Positions 33,455 to 41,414 of a stretch of 64,000 nt of DNA are shown here, piece by piece. A program made the translations under genes and the position numbers. The stretch is taken from contig CALGAR010000045.1 in NCBI GenBank assembly GCA_937959285.1, forward strand, positions 53,129 to 117,128, in the 5' to 3' direction. Every line of letters begins with the position of its first letter. Position 1 is the first letter of the stretch. The DNA comes from an uncultured Bryobacterales bacterium. GTDB taxonomy: Bacteria > Acidobacteriota > Terriglobia > Bryobacterales > Bryobacteraceae. The notes beneath the pieces are model-generated. The model had not been told where the DNA came from. It did not search any database and saw only the letters and a list, made by a program, of their open reading frames with translations.

Positions 33455-34636
33455 TCAGTTTGCCGCGACCGCAGCCGCGGTATGGCGCTGGATCAGGGCG
33501 ACAATCTCTTCGTCCAGAACACCCTTCTTTCGGTCTGCCAGAGCCGTGAACGCGTGGTAGACAGTATCCAGCTCTTCCTTAGTCAGCTTATAGCCAAGGT
33601 CCTCGCAGCGCTTCTTCAAGGCATGGCGCCCGCTGTGCTTGCCCAGGACCAGGCGTCCCTCGGGCACACCGACAGTCTTCGGATCGATAATCTCATAGGT
33701 GCTCCGTTCCTTGAGATAACCGTCCTGGTGGATGCCGGCCTCGTGGGCAAACGCATTGCGGCCAACGATCGCCTTGTTCGGCTGCGGGCCAAACGAGATG
33801 ATCTCGGTCAACAGCTGGCTGGCAGGGAACAGATGCTCGGTGTGGATCCCTGTTTCAAATGGCAGCCGATCCTGGCGAGTTTTCATCGCCATGACCACTT
33901 CCTCGAGGGCGCAGTTGCCCGCCCGCTCGCCGATGCCGTTGATCGTACACTCGATCTGCCTGGCTCCCGCCTTTACGGCCGCCAGCGAGTTCGCAACCGC
34001 CAGTCCAAGATCGTCATGGCAGTGGACACTCACAACGGCGCTGTCGCCCAGCACGCGCACAATCCGGCCAATCATCTCCGCATACTCGTCCGGTACAGAG
34101 TAGCCGACTGTATCAGGAAGGTTGACAGTACGGGCGCCCGCGCCGACCACAGCACGGCAGACCTCTTCCAGGTATTCAATCGGAGTGCGCGTCGCGTCTT
34201 CCGCCGAAAACTCGACGTCATCGACGTGCCGCCGAGCAAGCTCTACGGCTGCAACTGCTTCGTCTAGAACCTGTTGCCGCGATTTCTTTAACTTATACTT
34301 TAGGTGAATATCGCTGGTGGCAATGAAGGTGTGGATCCGCGGCCGCTTGGCGCCTTCCAGGGCTCGGGCGGCGCGCTCAACGTCCAGGCTGCAGGCGCGC
34401 GCGAGCGCCGCCACCTGGACCCAGGGGAACTCGCGGCTGATCCGCTGGACTGCTTCAAAATCCCCTTCAGAAGCGATCGGGAAGCCGGCTTCGAGTGTGT
34501 CAACTCCGAGTTCCACCAGCTTCTGTGCCATTCGGAGCTTTTCCGGGGTGGTCATGCTGCAGCCTGGTGACTGCTCGCCATCCCGCAGGGTCGTGTCAAA
34601 GATGTATACGCGATTCAAGTTCCGGGGTTGACTCAT
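33455..34636 (-). CDS. leuA: 2-isopropylmalate synthase, short form lacking regulatory domain
   Basis: A 393-residue enzyme that condenses acetyl-CoA with 2-oxoisovalerate, committing carbon to leucine. The barrel motifs are complete: FDTTLRDGEQSPG, FSAEDATRTPIEYLEEV, VSVHCHDDLGLAVANSLAA (metal His-x-His) and NAFAHEAGIHQDG. After the linker region (GKHSGRHALKKRCEDLGYKL, FTALADRKKGVLDEEIVALI) it stops, so the ~130-residue LeuA dimer domain that binds leucine in E. coli-type enzymes is absent. Only 21 nt remain before leuB, leaving no room for a frameshifted tail. ATG 34636 is used; 12 more upstream codons are open but unlike the family. Confidence 0.9.
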   Translation of the reverse strand: MSQPRNLNRVYIFDTTLRDGEQSPGCSMTTPEKLRMAQKLVELGVDTLEAGFPIASEGDFEAVQRISREFPWVQVAALARACSLDVERAARALEGAKRPRIHTFIATSDIHLKYKLKKSRQQVLDEAVAAVELARRHVDDVEFSAEDATRTPIEYLEEVCRAVVGAGARTVNLPDTVGYSVPDEYAEMIGRIVRVLGDSAVVSVHCHDDLGLAVANSLAAVKAGARQIECTINGIGERAGNCALEEVVMAMKTRQDRLPFETGIHTEHLFPASQLLTEIISFGPQPNKAIVGRNAFAHEAGIHQDGYLKERSTYEIIDPKTVGVPEGRLVLGKHSGRHALKKRCEDLGYKLTKEELDTVYHAFTALADRKKGVLDEEIVALIQRHTAAAVAAN

Positions 34637-34833
34637 GTCCTCTGTCCGCGTTGGGCTTATCTGGAAGCACATCCCGGTCAGGCGGCATCCATTGCATAAT
34701 TATTGTCGGCGGACGGGCAATTTGGCAAATTTATAATGCTGGCGGATTCTATAAGCGGCAGAGAATTCAATGAACGGTCTTAATACTTCTCGCTGCGGTC
34801 CGGGAACCGGAGGGCAGGGGATTGAGATCGGGG

Positions 34834-35787
34834 TTATTGCCGCTGGTGTTCTTCCTCGAGTTCAGGCGCCGGGGTTTCGCTCGTGCGCTGCGGATGCCGT
34901 TCGCCCCTCCTATGGACATCCGGCTTACCGGACCTCGCCGCGGCATCCTCAATCACTGCATTGACTTCGGCTCCGATGAGAATCGCGAGACCGCTCAGGT
35001 AGAACCACAGAAGCAGGATGATAACGGCTCCGAGGGACCCGTAGACGGCCCCATAGTTCCCGAAGTTCGCCAGGTAGATGCGCAGTCCGGCCGACGAGAG
35101 GAGCCAGACGGCCAGGGCGGCAACGGCACCGGGTGTGATCCACGCCCATTTCGCCGCTTGAAGGTCAGGGCCGAAACGGTATACGAGCGCCAGCGCGAGC
35201 AGGACGAAGAAGAGCATTAGCGGCCAATGGAGGATATTCCACAGGGTGGAAAAGACTTCACCAAGACCCAGACGGTCCGCGCCTGCTCTTCCAATCCAGC
35301 CGCCGAACAGGAAAATGCCCAGCGCCAGCAGCACTAGCGCAGAAACAGCCGCTGTCATGCCAATGGCGAGCAGACGGGCCTTCCACCACGGTCTGGTTTC
35401 CTCGACCCCGTACGCGGCGTTCAGGCCGGACATGACGGCGGCGAAGCCGACCGAAGCAGTCCACAGCGCGGCGAGCATCGAGACGACGGCGGCTCCTCCG
35501 CGTGCGCCCTCGCTCACCTGCGTCAGAACGCTCTGAACCAGGGAGTAAGCTTCCGGGGGCATCGCAGTTTCGAGATGCTTGAGAAGCTCCTGTCGAAACG
35601 TCCCCTCCGGCCCAGCCATCAGGCCGATCACCGTGACGATGAACAGCAGCAGCGGAAAGATCGAAAGGAGGAAGTAGTAGGCGAGCTGCGCGGACCGGCC
35701 GAGAATGTCGTCGCGCGTGGCCTGCTGATACGTGCTCTTTCCGAACTCTCTAAGGCTGAGTCCGCCGAAATCCCAACTGGAAGGCAT
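34834..35787 (-). CDS. YihY/BrkB family membrane protein
   Basis: A 317-residue inner-membrane protein with about six transmembrane helices. The family features are AQLAYYFLLSIFPLLLFIVTVIGL, the AALWTASVGFAAVMSGLNAAYGVEE segment and GAVYGSLGAVIILLLWFYLSGLAILIGAEVNAVIE. It was once called ribonuclease BN, but that activity belongs to another protein; the role of the family is still unclear. The C-terminus is charged and Glu/Arg-rich. It reads toward leuA with a 197-bp gap. Confidence 0.88.
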   Translation of the reverse strand: MPSSWDFGGLSLREFGKSTYQQATRDDILGRSAQLAYYFLLSIFPLLLFIVTVIGLMAGPEGTFRQELLKHLETAMPPEAYSLVQSVLTQVSEGARGGAAVVSMLAALWTASVGFAAVMSGLNAAYGVEETRPWWKARLLAIGMTAAVSALVLLALGIFLFGGWIGRAGADRLGLGEVFSTLWNILHWPLMLFFVLLALALVYRFGPDLQAAKWAWITPGAVAALAVWLLSSAGLRIYLANFGNYGAVYGSLGAVIILLLWFYLSGLAILIGAEVNAVIEDAAARSGKPDVHRRGERHPQRTSETPAPELEEEHQRQ

Positions 35788-35862
35788 GGGCCATACCTAA
35801 CTTCTGGATGCCCTGCGCCAGGAAGATTGACCAAGGGATTTCGGCGATAGCTCGATTCCGCG

Positions 35863-36668
35863 TCACGTGTTGTGACTGTTTGCTGCCGGTCGTTGCGCAA
35901 CAACATAATGACCGGAAGCAAATGGCCGCCATGTCATCAGATTGTTGAGGAATATCTTCTTGACAAGGCGCTTTAGAGCAGGCTGCGCCTGGCTGCTGCC
36001 TTGGCAGAGATGTCGGTAGTATACTACGTGAAATCCTGAAAGCTTCAGGACATCCGTCAGCTCGCCGATCCGATACTCGCGGTAGTGAATGCTTCCGGTG
36101 TCAATGATTCTTCCGTCGAGAATCTTAGGCTCATGCAGAAATTTGTCCGTACCCCACAGCGTGTGGCGATCAAGAGCGATGCGGATCGCGTTCATTATGG
36201 TTGACGGGTTCGGCTTGGTAAGGATCAAAATACCGCGCGGCGACAGGAGACGATGGATTTCCCGAAGTATGCCAACCGGGTGATTTAACAGGTGCTCAAA
36301 CACTTCTCCGAGAATGACAGCGTTAAAGCTCTTATCTGGCAGTTGGCGGAAAGGGCTGGCCTCGTTGAGGTTGCTTGGAAAGTAGGCGATGCCCGATGCT
36401 TTGAATAAGGCTTCTCTTTCCGGAGGTCCCACGCATCGGTGGCAGTTACGCTATAGCCCAACCGGCTGCACAAGTAGCTGATGTATCCATTGCCGCAGCC
36501 TATATCCAGGACTCTGCCCGGCTCGGTCGGGCAATATTTGTGGAGATCCTCGAGGATCAGGCGGACGCGGGGCCAGTTCTCATCCCAATAGTGAGAAAAC
36601 CACGTATTCCCACGGAACGCTTCGAGCAAATTGGAGACAGCTGCGAGAACCTGTTGTTCCTGAACCAT
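35863..36668 (-). pseudogene. SAM-dependent methyltransferase, frameshifted
   Basis: Two overlapping frames together make one class I methyltransferase of about 268 residues. The first (from ATG 36668) gives LLEAFRGNTWFSHYWDENW and the SAM site GRVLDIGCGNGYISYLCSRLGYSVTATDAWD. The second continues PPEREALFKASGIAYFPSNL, NAVILGEVFEHLLNHPVGILREIHRLLSPRGILILTKPNP and the C-terminus at 35863. The switch falls near 36420-36430 in GTGGGACCTCCGG; adding one C after GGGAC joins them as AWDPPEREALF. This is either a true one-base deletion or a sequencing error. Both halves are otherwise well kept, so any loss would be recent. The substrate is unknown. Confidence 0.85.
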
Positions 36669-36808
36669 AGCACTGTTGCTAATCGGAAAGAATATCTTTA
36701 GCTACAGATTCGCGCCAGCATAGTAAGTATTAGTACTTTTGGGAGTTACTGCTCGCGCTAACTGGTGGTTAAGGTTTGGGGAGGAAGCTAGGCTTGGAGG
36801 GGAGAAGT

Positions 36809-36840
36809 CGGACTTCGCCGTCGTGACGCGGCGAAGTCCG
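36809..36840. repeat. Perfect 12-bp inverted repeat hairpin
   Basis: CGGACTTCGCCG (36809-36820) and CGGCGAAGTCCG (36829-36840) flank an 8-nt loop. It lies 14 nt after the stop of the inositol-phosphatase gene (leftward) and about 140 nt before the methyltransferase start. No T-run follows on either strand. Terminator or mRNA-end-protecting hairpin are both possible. Confidence 0.6.
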
Positions 36841-36854
36841 CTTCGCGCGAATCG

Positions 36855-37679
36855 TCAAACGTTCTGCTTGGAATGCTGGATCTCCGGGAGCGGATACCGG
36901 TAGCGGCCGGAGAAGATCTCGTCGAACAGTTTCAGGAATTCCTCATGAACGAGCCCGTTGTCGGCCAAGAGGTGGGGACCCCGGAGCGACACCGGGTTGC
37001 CTGTCATATCTGAGACACGCCCGCCCGCTTCCGACACCAGCAGAATACCGGCCGCCATGTCCCAGGGATTCAGCCCGAACTCCCAGAAGGCGTCCAGCCG
37101 CCCGCAGGCCACGTACGCCAGGTCGATCGCAGCGGACCCGCCGCGCCGCACGCCATGGGTGAGCATCGCCAGCTGGTAGTAGAAGTGAATGTTGATGTTC
37201 GTACTTCGTTTGCGGCTGGGGAATCCGGTGGAGGACAAGGTATCAGCCAATGTTTTACAGCCGGACACCCGGATTCGCTGGCCGTTCAACCAAGCCCCTC
37301 CGCCGCGTTCGGCCTGAAACATTTCATCGCGAATCGGGTCATACACGACTCCGGCGATCATCTCCCCAGCCCGCTCCAAGGCCAGGGTCACATTGAATAC
37401 TGGATAGCCGTGCGCGAAATTCGTGGTGCCATCGAGCGGGTCCACATACCACCGGTATTCGGACGAGTTTTCATGACCGCTGCCTTCTTCGGCCACAATG
37501 CTGTGCGATGGAAAATGGCTGGTTAAACGTTCTACTACGAGGCGCTCGGAAGCGCGGTCCGCCTCCGTGACGAGATCGAAATCGCCTTTGAGTTCGAACC
37601 CGATTCGCCCATCGAAATACCGGGACAGAAGAGCCCCAGCTTCGCGCGCAATTTCCGCGGCGGTCTCCAGATAAGCCAT
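36855..37679 (-). CDS. suhB: Inositol monophosphatase family protein
   Basis: A 274-residue Mg-dependent phosphatase. Metal-site motifs are VTEADRASERLV, IVAEEGSG and WYVDPLDGTTNFAHGYPVFNVTLAL, and the late motif is WEFGLNPWDMAAGILLVSEAGG. ATG 37679 begins MAYLETAAEIAREAGALL; a TTG two codons upstream at 37685 has slightly better ribosome-site spacing. It follows the Hfq-like gene by about 10 nt, so they probably share a transcript. It may act on inositol-1-phosphate or as an RNA-polymerase-associated SuhB-like factor; the symbol is used in the family sense. Confidence 0.88.
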   Translation of the reverse strand: MAYLETAAEIAREAGALLSRYFDGRIGFELKGDFDLVTEADRASERLVVERLTSHFPSHSIVAEEGSGHENSSEYRWYVDPLDGTTNFAHGYPVFNVTLALERAGEMIAGVVYDPIRDEMFQAERGGGAWLNGQRIRVSGCKTLADTLSSTGFPSRKRSTNINIHFYYQLAMLTHGVRRGGSAAIDLAYVACGRLDAFWEFGLNPWDMAAGILLVSEAGGRVSDMTGNPVSLRGPHLLADNGLVHEEFLKLFDEIFSGRYRYPLPEIQHSKQNV

Positions 37680-37693
37680 CGGCAAAGTGTCCT

Positions 37694-37933
37694 TTATTCC
37701 TGTTCCAGTTCGTAGAGGTACTTGATATCGTGCTTATAAATGAAGAGGTTAGGACCTTGTTCCTGAGTGAGACGGATGAAGCTGGCATCGTAAAATTCGA
37801 TCGTCCCCGTCACTTCTTCGTTGTCAGCCAGGCGCACTCGCACCAGACGACCCGTATCGACGAGTTCTTTCAAATACTTAACCTCTTCGAAGGTCTGCTC
37901 CTGGACCTTCGGTTTTGATTTCCCTTTAGCCAC
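37694..37933 (-). CDS. Hfq-like Sm-fold RNA-binding protein
   Basis: A 79-residue protein with the Sm/Hfq pattern: a helix (FEEVKYLKELVDTG), strands VRVRLADNEEVTGTIEFYDASFIRL, and an Sm2-like IYKHDIKYLY where classical Hfq has YKHAIST. The Lys-His pair that contacts U-rich RNA in Hfq is kept, but Ala is Asp and the following residues differ. Hexamer formation and small-RNA binding are thus likely but unproven. The N-terminus is basic (MAKGKSKPKVQEQ). ATG 37933; it is followed closely by the suhB-like gene. Confidence 0.65.
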   Translation of the reverse strand: MAKGKSKPKVQEQTFEEVKYLKELVDTGRLVRVRLADNEEVTGTIEFYDASFIRLTQEQGPNLFIYKHDIKYLYELEQE

Positions 37934-37987
37934 TATGACTCCTGCGCTATTTGTATGGTATCGCAGCGGAGGGTCCTCATCCTTCCC

Positions 37988-38989
37988 CTAGTCTCTGTCC
38001 TTGACCTGGGGCTTTGCAACGGAAGGCCCGCGCGCGGGGTCCACTCTCGGGATTTCGGAAGATTCGTGTCTGCTGTAATAACCGCTGCGCGCAAAAACCT
38101 GACACCCAGGGCGGGAAACACGGACACTGAGCCTGTGAAACCCGTCCCTTGGTTGGGCTACGTTGCGCGGATAGAAGCCGAGCAGGTACTGAGTTCGGAG
38201 ATCGCGCAGAATGTCCTCGAAGGCGCGGTCGAGAGAGGCGCCCAGCGTTGGGGTGAAGACGCGCCCGCCGGTTTCAGTAGCAAGGGTTTCGAGGGCGTTC
38301 TCGCCGCCCACGTTGCGCCCTGCATCCCCGGGGATGGGTACGATCAGGATCGGATAGAGGACGGTGTCCGCCAGTTGCGCCGCCCGCAAGGCATCGTGAA
38401 ACGTCTTGTTGCTGGTTGTATCGCTCCCGTCAGTCACTGCAACAAGGACGTGACGGCCTTCCCGGCGTTCCAGGTCCGTCGCGCCCACGTAGATGGCGTC
38501 ATAGAGAGAGGTGCCTGCCGCGGGTTTCAGGCCTCTCATCGCACGCCGGAAGCGCTCCATGTTTCGGGTATAACCGGTGTGCTGGACAACGACATCGTTG
38601 AAAGTGTAAAAGGAGACCGCGTCCTTTTCGTTGCCCTCTCGGAAGACTGCGGTGAGGAAGCGCTGCACCGATTCCAGCTCGAGCTTGAGGTCTTTGGCCG
38701 TTGACAGACTGATGTCCATCATCAGAGCCACGGAGAGAGGCTGCTCGGTGTGGCGCTCGAAGAGAACGATCTCCTGTTCCACATTGTTATCCAGCAGCTG
38801 GAAGTCGTCTTTGCTCAGGGAGCCGACAGGGGCGCCGCGTTCGTCCTTCACGGTGACCAAAAGGCGCACGAGCTGCACGTCGACTCGAAACGTCGGATCC
38901 TGCGCGGCCGCGCGGCGCACGAATGCACTGCCGCCGGCGAGCGCAAGCCATTCGCGCCGGCTTAACGCTGTTTGACGGATTCGTCCCAC
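37988..38989 (-). CDS. VWFA-related Acidobacterial-type secreted protein
   Basis: A 333-residue protein with a Tat-like leader (LSRREWLALAGGSAFVRRAAA). A beta-rich N-terminal domain (VQLVRLLVTVKDERGAPVGSLSKDDFQLLDNN) leads into a von Willebrand A domain with the metal-ion site D-I-S-L-S in ALMMDISLSTAKD. GTSLYDAIY and VAVTDGSDTTSNKTF supply further MIDAS residues. This architecture is abundant in Acidobacteriota and its function is unknown; such domains bind proteins extracellularly. The GTG start at 38989 lies inside the end of the MoaD-MoaE gene (28-nt overlap), implying translational coupling. Confidence 0.87.
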   Translation of the reverse strand: MGRIRQTALSRREWLALAGGSAFVRRAAAQDPTFRVDVQLVRLLVTVKDERGAPVGSLSKDDFQLLDNNVEQEIVLFERHTEQPLSVALMMDISLSTAKDLKLELESVQRFLTAVFREGNEKDAVSFYTFNDVVVQHTGYTRNMERFRRAMRGLKPAAGTSLYDAIYVGATDLERREGRHVLVAVTDGSDTTSNKTFHDALRAAQLADTVLYPILIVPIPGDAGRNVGGENALETLATETGGRVFTPTLGASLDRAFEDILRDLRTQYLLGFYPRNVAQPRDGFHRLSVRVSRPGCQVFARSGYYSRHESSEIPRVDPARGPSVAKPQVKDRD

Positions 38990-39678
38990 TCTCCCTCAAC
39001 CCACACTTCGCCGTCGACGAAATGTTCTTTCTTCCAGATAGGAACCAGCTTCTTCAGCCGGTTGATACCCTCGAGCGCAGCCTCAAACGCAGGGCGGCGG
39101 TGAGGGGCGGTCACGATGATGGAAACACTCGCCTCACCGATTTCCAGCCGTCCCAAACGGTGCACCATGGCAATCCGGCCGATCGGGTAAGCTGCGGCGA
39201 TTTCCCGGCCGATCTGGGCCATCATTTTGATCGCCATCGGTTCGTAGCACTCGTATTCTAGAAAACAGGTCTGCCGTCCGTTGGTGTTATTGCGGACAAC
39301 GCCCTCGAAATCAACCACCGCGCCATCCTCGGGGCGCTGTACCCGCGCTGTGATTTCCTTCGGGTCGATCGGCTGCCGCGTGATCGCGAAGAAGTGGCCG
39401 GCTTCGTCGCAAATGGTCGAAGTGTACGGACCGGAACCGCCGCTCACAGGAGGCAGGAAGGCGATTTCGTCGCCATCGGAGAGCGGCGTCGAGCCATGAG
39501 AAAACTCGTGATTCCGGGCGAGGACAAGGCTGCTCGCCATGGCCTGGAGCCGTGGGAACCGCGCGGCGTAGTGATCGAATACGGTGTCGAGACGGGCGGT
39601 ATCCGGCACATCCAGGCGCTCCTCGGACCGGCCCACAATGTCCTTCACCATCCCGAAGAAGAGCACTCGAACCTGCAC
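38962..39678 (-). CDS. MoaD-MoaE fusion (molybdopterin synthase)
   Basis: One 238-residue chain holding both subunits of molybdopterin synthase, which inserts the two dithiolene sulfurs into precursor Z. Residues 1-81 are the ubiquitin-like MoaD part, ending in PPVSGG with the essential Gly-Gly at 80-81. Residues ~90-235 are MoaE, with FAITRQPIDPKEITARVQ, FEGVVRNNTNG, VHRLGRLEIGEASV and LKKLVPIWKKEHF carrying the active-site lysines. Because MoaD needs a free C-terminal Gly-Gly, the chain probably has to be cleaved after Gly81, as reported for mycobacterial MoaX. It starts at GTG 39678 and is divergent from the DUF998 gene. Confidence 0.93.
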   Translation of the reverse strand: MQVRVLFFGMVKDIVGRSEERLDVPDTARLDTVFDHYAARFPRLQAMASSLVLARNHEFSHGSTPLSDGDEIAFLPPVSGGSGPYTSTICDEAGHFFAITRQPIDPKEITARVQRPEDGAVVDFEGVVRNNTNGRQTCFLEYECYEPMAIKMMAQIGREIAAAYPIGRIAMVHRLGRLEIGEASVSIIVTAPHRRPAFEAALEGINRLKKLVPIWKKEHFVDGEVWVEGEWDESVKQR

Positions 39679-39764
39679 ATCTTCAGTGTAGATCCTTCGA
39701 CCGGACCTTCACATAGGGTCGTTGGACGGAACAAAGCGCGGGCGGCGGTCGTATTTTTGACGTG

Positions 39765-40415
39765 ATGTCACCGGACCCTGAGCCGCGCCGGCATTCGACT
39801 GTCAGTGTAACTGGAATTGCGCTGTTCGCGGCCAGCACGCTCGCCATGCATGCGATTCAGCCTGACCTTAGCGCTCTGGATGACGCAGTAAGCTACTACA
39901 TGAACGGCCAGTTTGGCTGGGTGCTTGGCTGCGGCCTTGTAGCGCTTGGAATCGGATCTCTCGCTTTGGGGCTGGCTTTGCAGTGCCGGAAGCTTGCGGG
40001 CGCCGCGGGTCGCGTAGCACTGTTCATCTGGGCTATTGGCGTCGTAATCGGAGGCCTCTTCCCACCCGATCCCCGGGGCTCCTGGGACAAGCCACCGTCA
40101 ATTTCGGGAATGATTCACGCAAACGTCGCTATGGTTGCGTTTCTGGCGCTTCCTGTTGCCGCTGTTTTGCTCTCGAAACAGCTGGGGAATGTGTCAGCCT
40201 CGCCCGTCATCCGGAGATTCCTGCCCGCGCTCGGCTATGCGGCGGCGGTGATGCTGGTACTGTTCTTTGTTTCTCTCGCGCCTGTATTTTCAGATCGGCC
40301 GCCGCGCCTTTTGGGGCTTTCGGAGCGCATACTTCTTGTGGTCTATGTAGCCTGGCTTATGGTTGCCACCCTCGCAGTCCGTTGCGAGAGGAAGCCGGAT
40401 ATCAGTCCGCTATAA
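39765..40415 (+). CDS. DUF998-type membrane protein
   Basis: A 216-residue integral membrane protein with about six transmembrane helices and the DUF998 layout: an HAIQPDLSALDDAVSYYMNG loop after helix 1, FWLGCGLVALGIGSLALG-like helix 2, and the conserved periplasmic loop GLFPPDPRGSWDKPPSISGMIHANVAM. The function is unknown. ATG 39765 is used; a GTG directly before it (39762) is possible. The thioesterase gene begins 8 nt after its stop. Confidence 0.78.
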   Translation: MSPDPEPRRHSTVSVTGIALFAASTLAMHAIQPDLSALDDAVSYYMNGQFGWVLGCGLVALGIGSLALGLALQCRKLAGAAGRVALFIWAIGVVIGGLFPPDPRGSWDKPPSISGMIHANVAMVAFLALPVAAVLLSKQLGNVSASPVIRRFLPALGYAAAVMLVLFFVSLAPVFSDRPPRLLGLSERILLVVYVAWLMVATLAVRCERKPDISPL

Positions 40416-40423
40416 TTTCAGCA

Positions 40424-40831
40424 ATGTCCTACAATGAGACCCGTTTTCGGGTTCGGTACGCCGAAACCGATCAGATGGGCATCGTCTATCACGCTAACTA
40501 TCTCATTTGGATGGAGCTGGGGCGCGTGGAATACTGCCGGGCCCGCGGCCTTCGCTATCGCGATATCGAAGAGCAGGACGGCATTCGCATGGCGGTTGTG
40601 GAGGCCAAATGCCGTTTTGTCTCGCCTGCCCGGTATGACGATGAGATCATCGTGCGGACAGAGATCGAGAGGGCCCATCAGCGCATGGTCCGGTTCGCTT
40701 ACCGGATTCTTCATGCCGAAGAAAACCGGCTCCTGGCTGAGGGGACGACGACCCACCTGTTTCTTGACCGGAATATGCGGCCCTCGCGGCTGCCGGAAAA
40801 GTATCTCTCTTGCTTCGGTATCGCCCGTTAA
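40424..40831 (+). CDS. Acyl-CoA thioesterase, YbgC/4-hydroxybenzoyl-CoA thioesterase family
   Basis: A 135-residue hot-dog-fold enzyme. The active-site segment RVRYAETDQMGIVYHANYLIWMELGR contains the catalytic Asp (D16) and the helix typical of YbgC-type thioesterases. CRFVSPARYDDEIIVRTEI is the family's central strand pair. It hydrolyses acyl- or aroyl-CoA in the cytoplasm; the substrate is not readable. It probably shares a transcript with the DUF998 gene upstream and the cysteine-cluster gene downstream (46-nt gap). Confidence 0.87.
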   Translation: MSYNETRFRVRYAETDQMGIVYHANYLIWMELGRVEYCRARGLRYRDIEEQDGIRMAVVEAKCRFVSPARYDDEIIVRTEIERAHQRMVRFAYRILHAEENRLLAEGTTTHLFLDRNMRPSRLPEKYLSCFGIAR

Positions 40832-40877
40832 CCAGCGCGAGAGCCGCTTCTCATTAACAGAACGGTACACTGAAAGC

Positions 40878-41390
40878 ATGATCGTCGATCTGGTTCAGAT
40901 CCGCCGGCTCGGAGAGAACAAGCGCGGCGAGAATGAGCGTTTTCGGCGCCATCTGAAGTCGCACGTCTTCGTTGAACGGCGCTTTCGCCGCATCGCGAAA
41001 GAGGTGGAGGACCAGATCGACTGCAGACAGTGTGCGAACTGCTGCAGGGTCGCAACGGTACGGCTCACGGAGCGCGACATCCAGCGGCTGTCGCGGTTCC
41101 TGCGGCTCAAGCCCACGCAGTTCGTGAAGGACTACGCCGAAGAGTCACCGGAGGAAGGGCTCATACTGCGCCGGTCGGAACAGGGGTGTATTTTCCTCGA
41201 CGGCAACGAGTGCTCGATTTACGAGGATCGTCCGGACAACTGCCAGGATTTTCCGCATCTGCTGCGAGGCCGCGGCTCCTTGCTATCGAGGATGTGGGAG
41301 ATGACGGATCGAGCCTGTTACTGCCCGATCGTCTACAACACCCTGGAGGCGTGGAAGGCCGATGTGAACTTCTCGCCCCGGCCTCGCTGA
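40878..41390 (+). CDS. CxxCxxCC-cluster protein (YkgJ family)
   Basis: A 170-residue protein with the metal-binding signature C-R-Q-C-A-N-C-C near residues 49-56. Later cysteines in EQGCIFLDGNECSIYEDRPDNCQDFP and ACYCPIVYN complete the zinc or iron-sulfur binding set typical of this family. The exact reaction of the family is unknown. It converges with the NusG-like gene with a 24-nt gap. Confidence 0.85.
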   Translation: MIVDLVQIRRLGENKRGENERFRRHLKSHVFVERRFRRIAKEVEDQIDCRQCANCCRVATVRLTERDIQRLSRFLRLKPTQFVKDYAEESPEEGLILRRSEQGCIFLDGNECSIYEDRPDNCQDFPHLLRGRGSLLSRMWEMTDRACYCPIVYNTLEAWKADVNFSPRPR

Positions 41391-41414
41391 CGGTTCGGAC
41401 GGAACTCGTCCTGC

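Noticed and set aside
34732..34737. TATAAT hexamer in the yihY-leuA gap on the + strand
   Set aside because: It points toward a frame antisense to yihY, and no -35 partner is present; likely chance.
40411..40416. TATAAT hexamer just before the thioesterase start
   Set aside because: It would imply a leaderless transcript, and no -35 box lies at a usable distance; it also overlaps the stop codon of the upstream gene, which probably provides the transcript.
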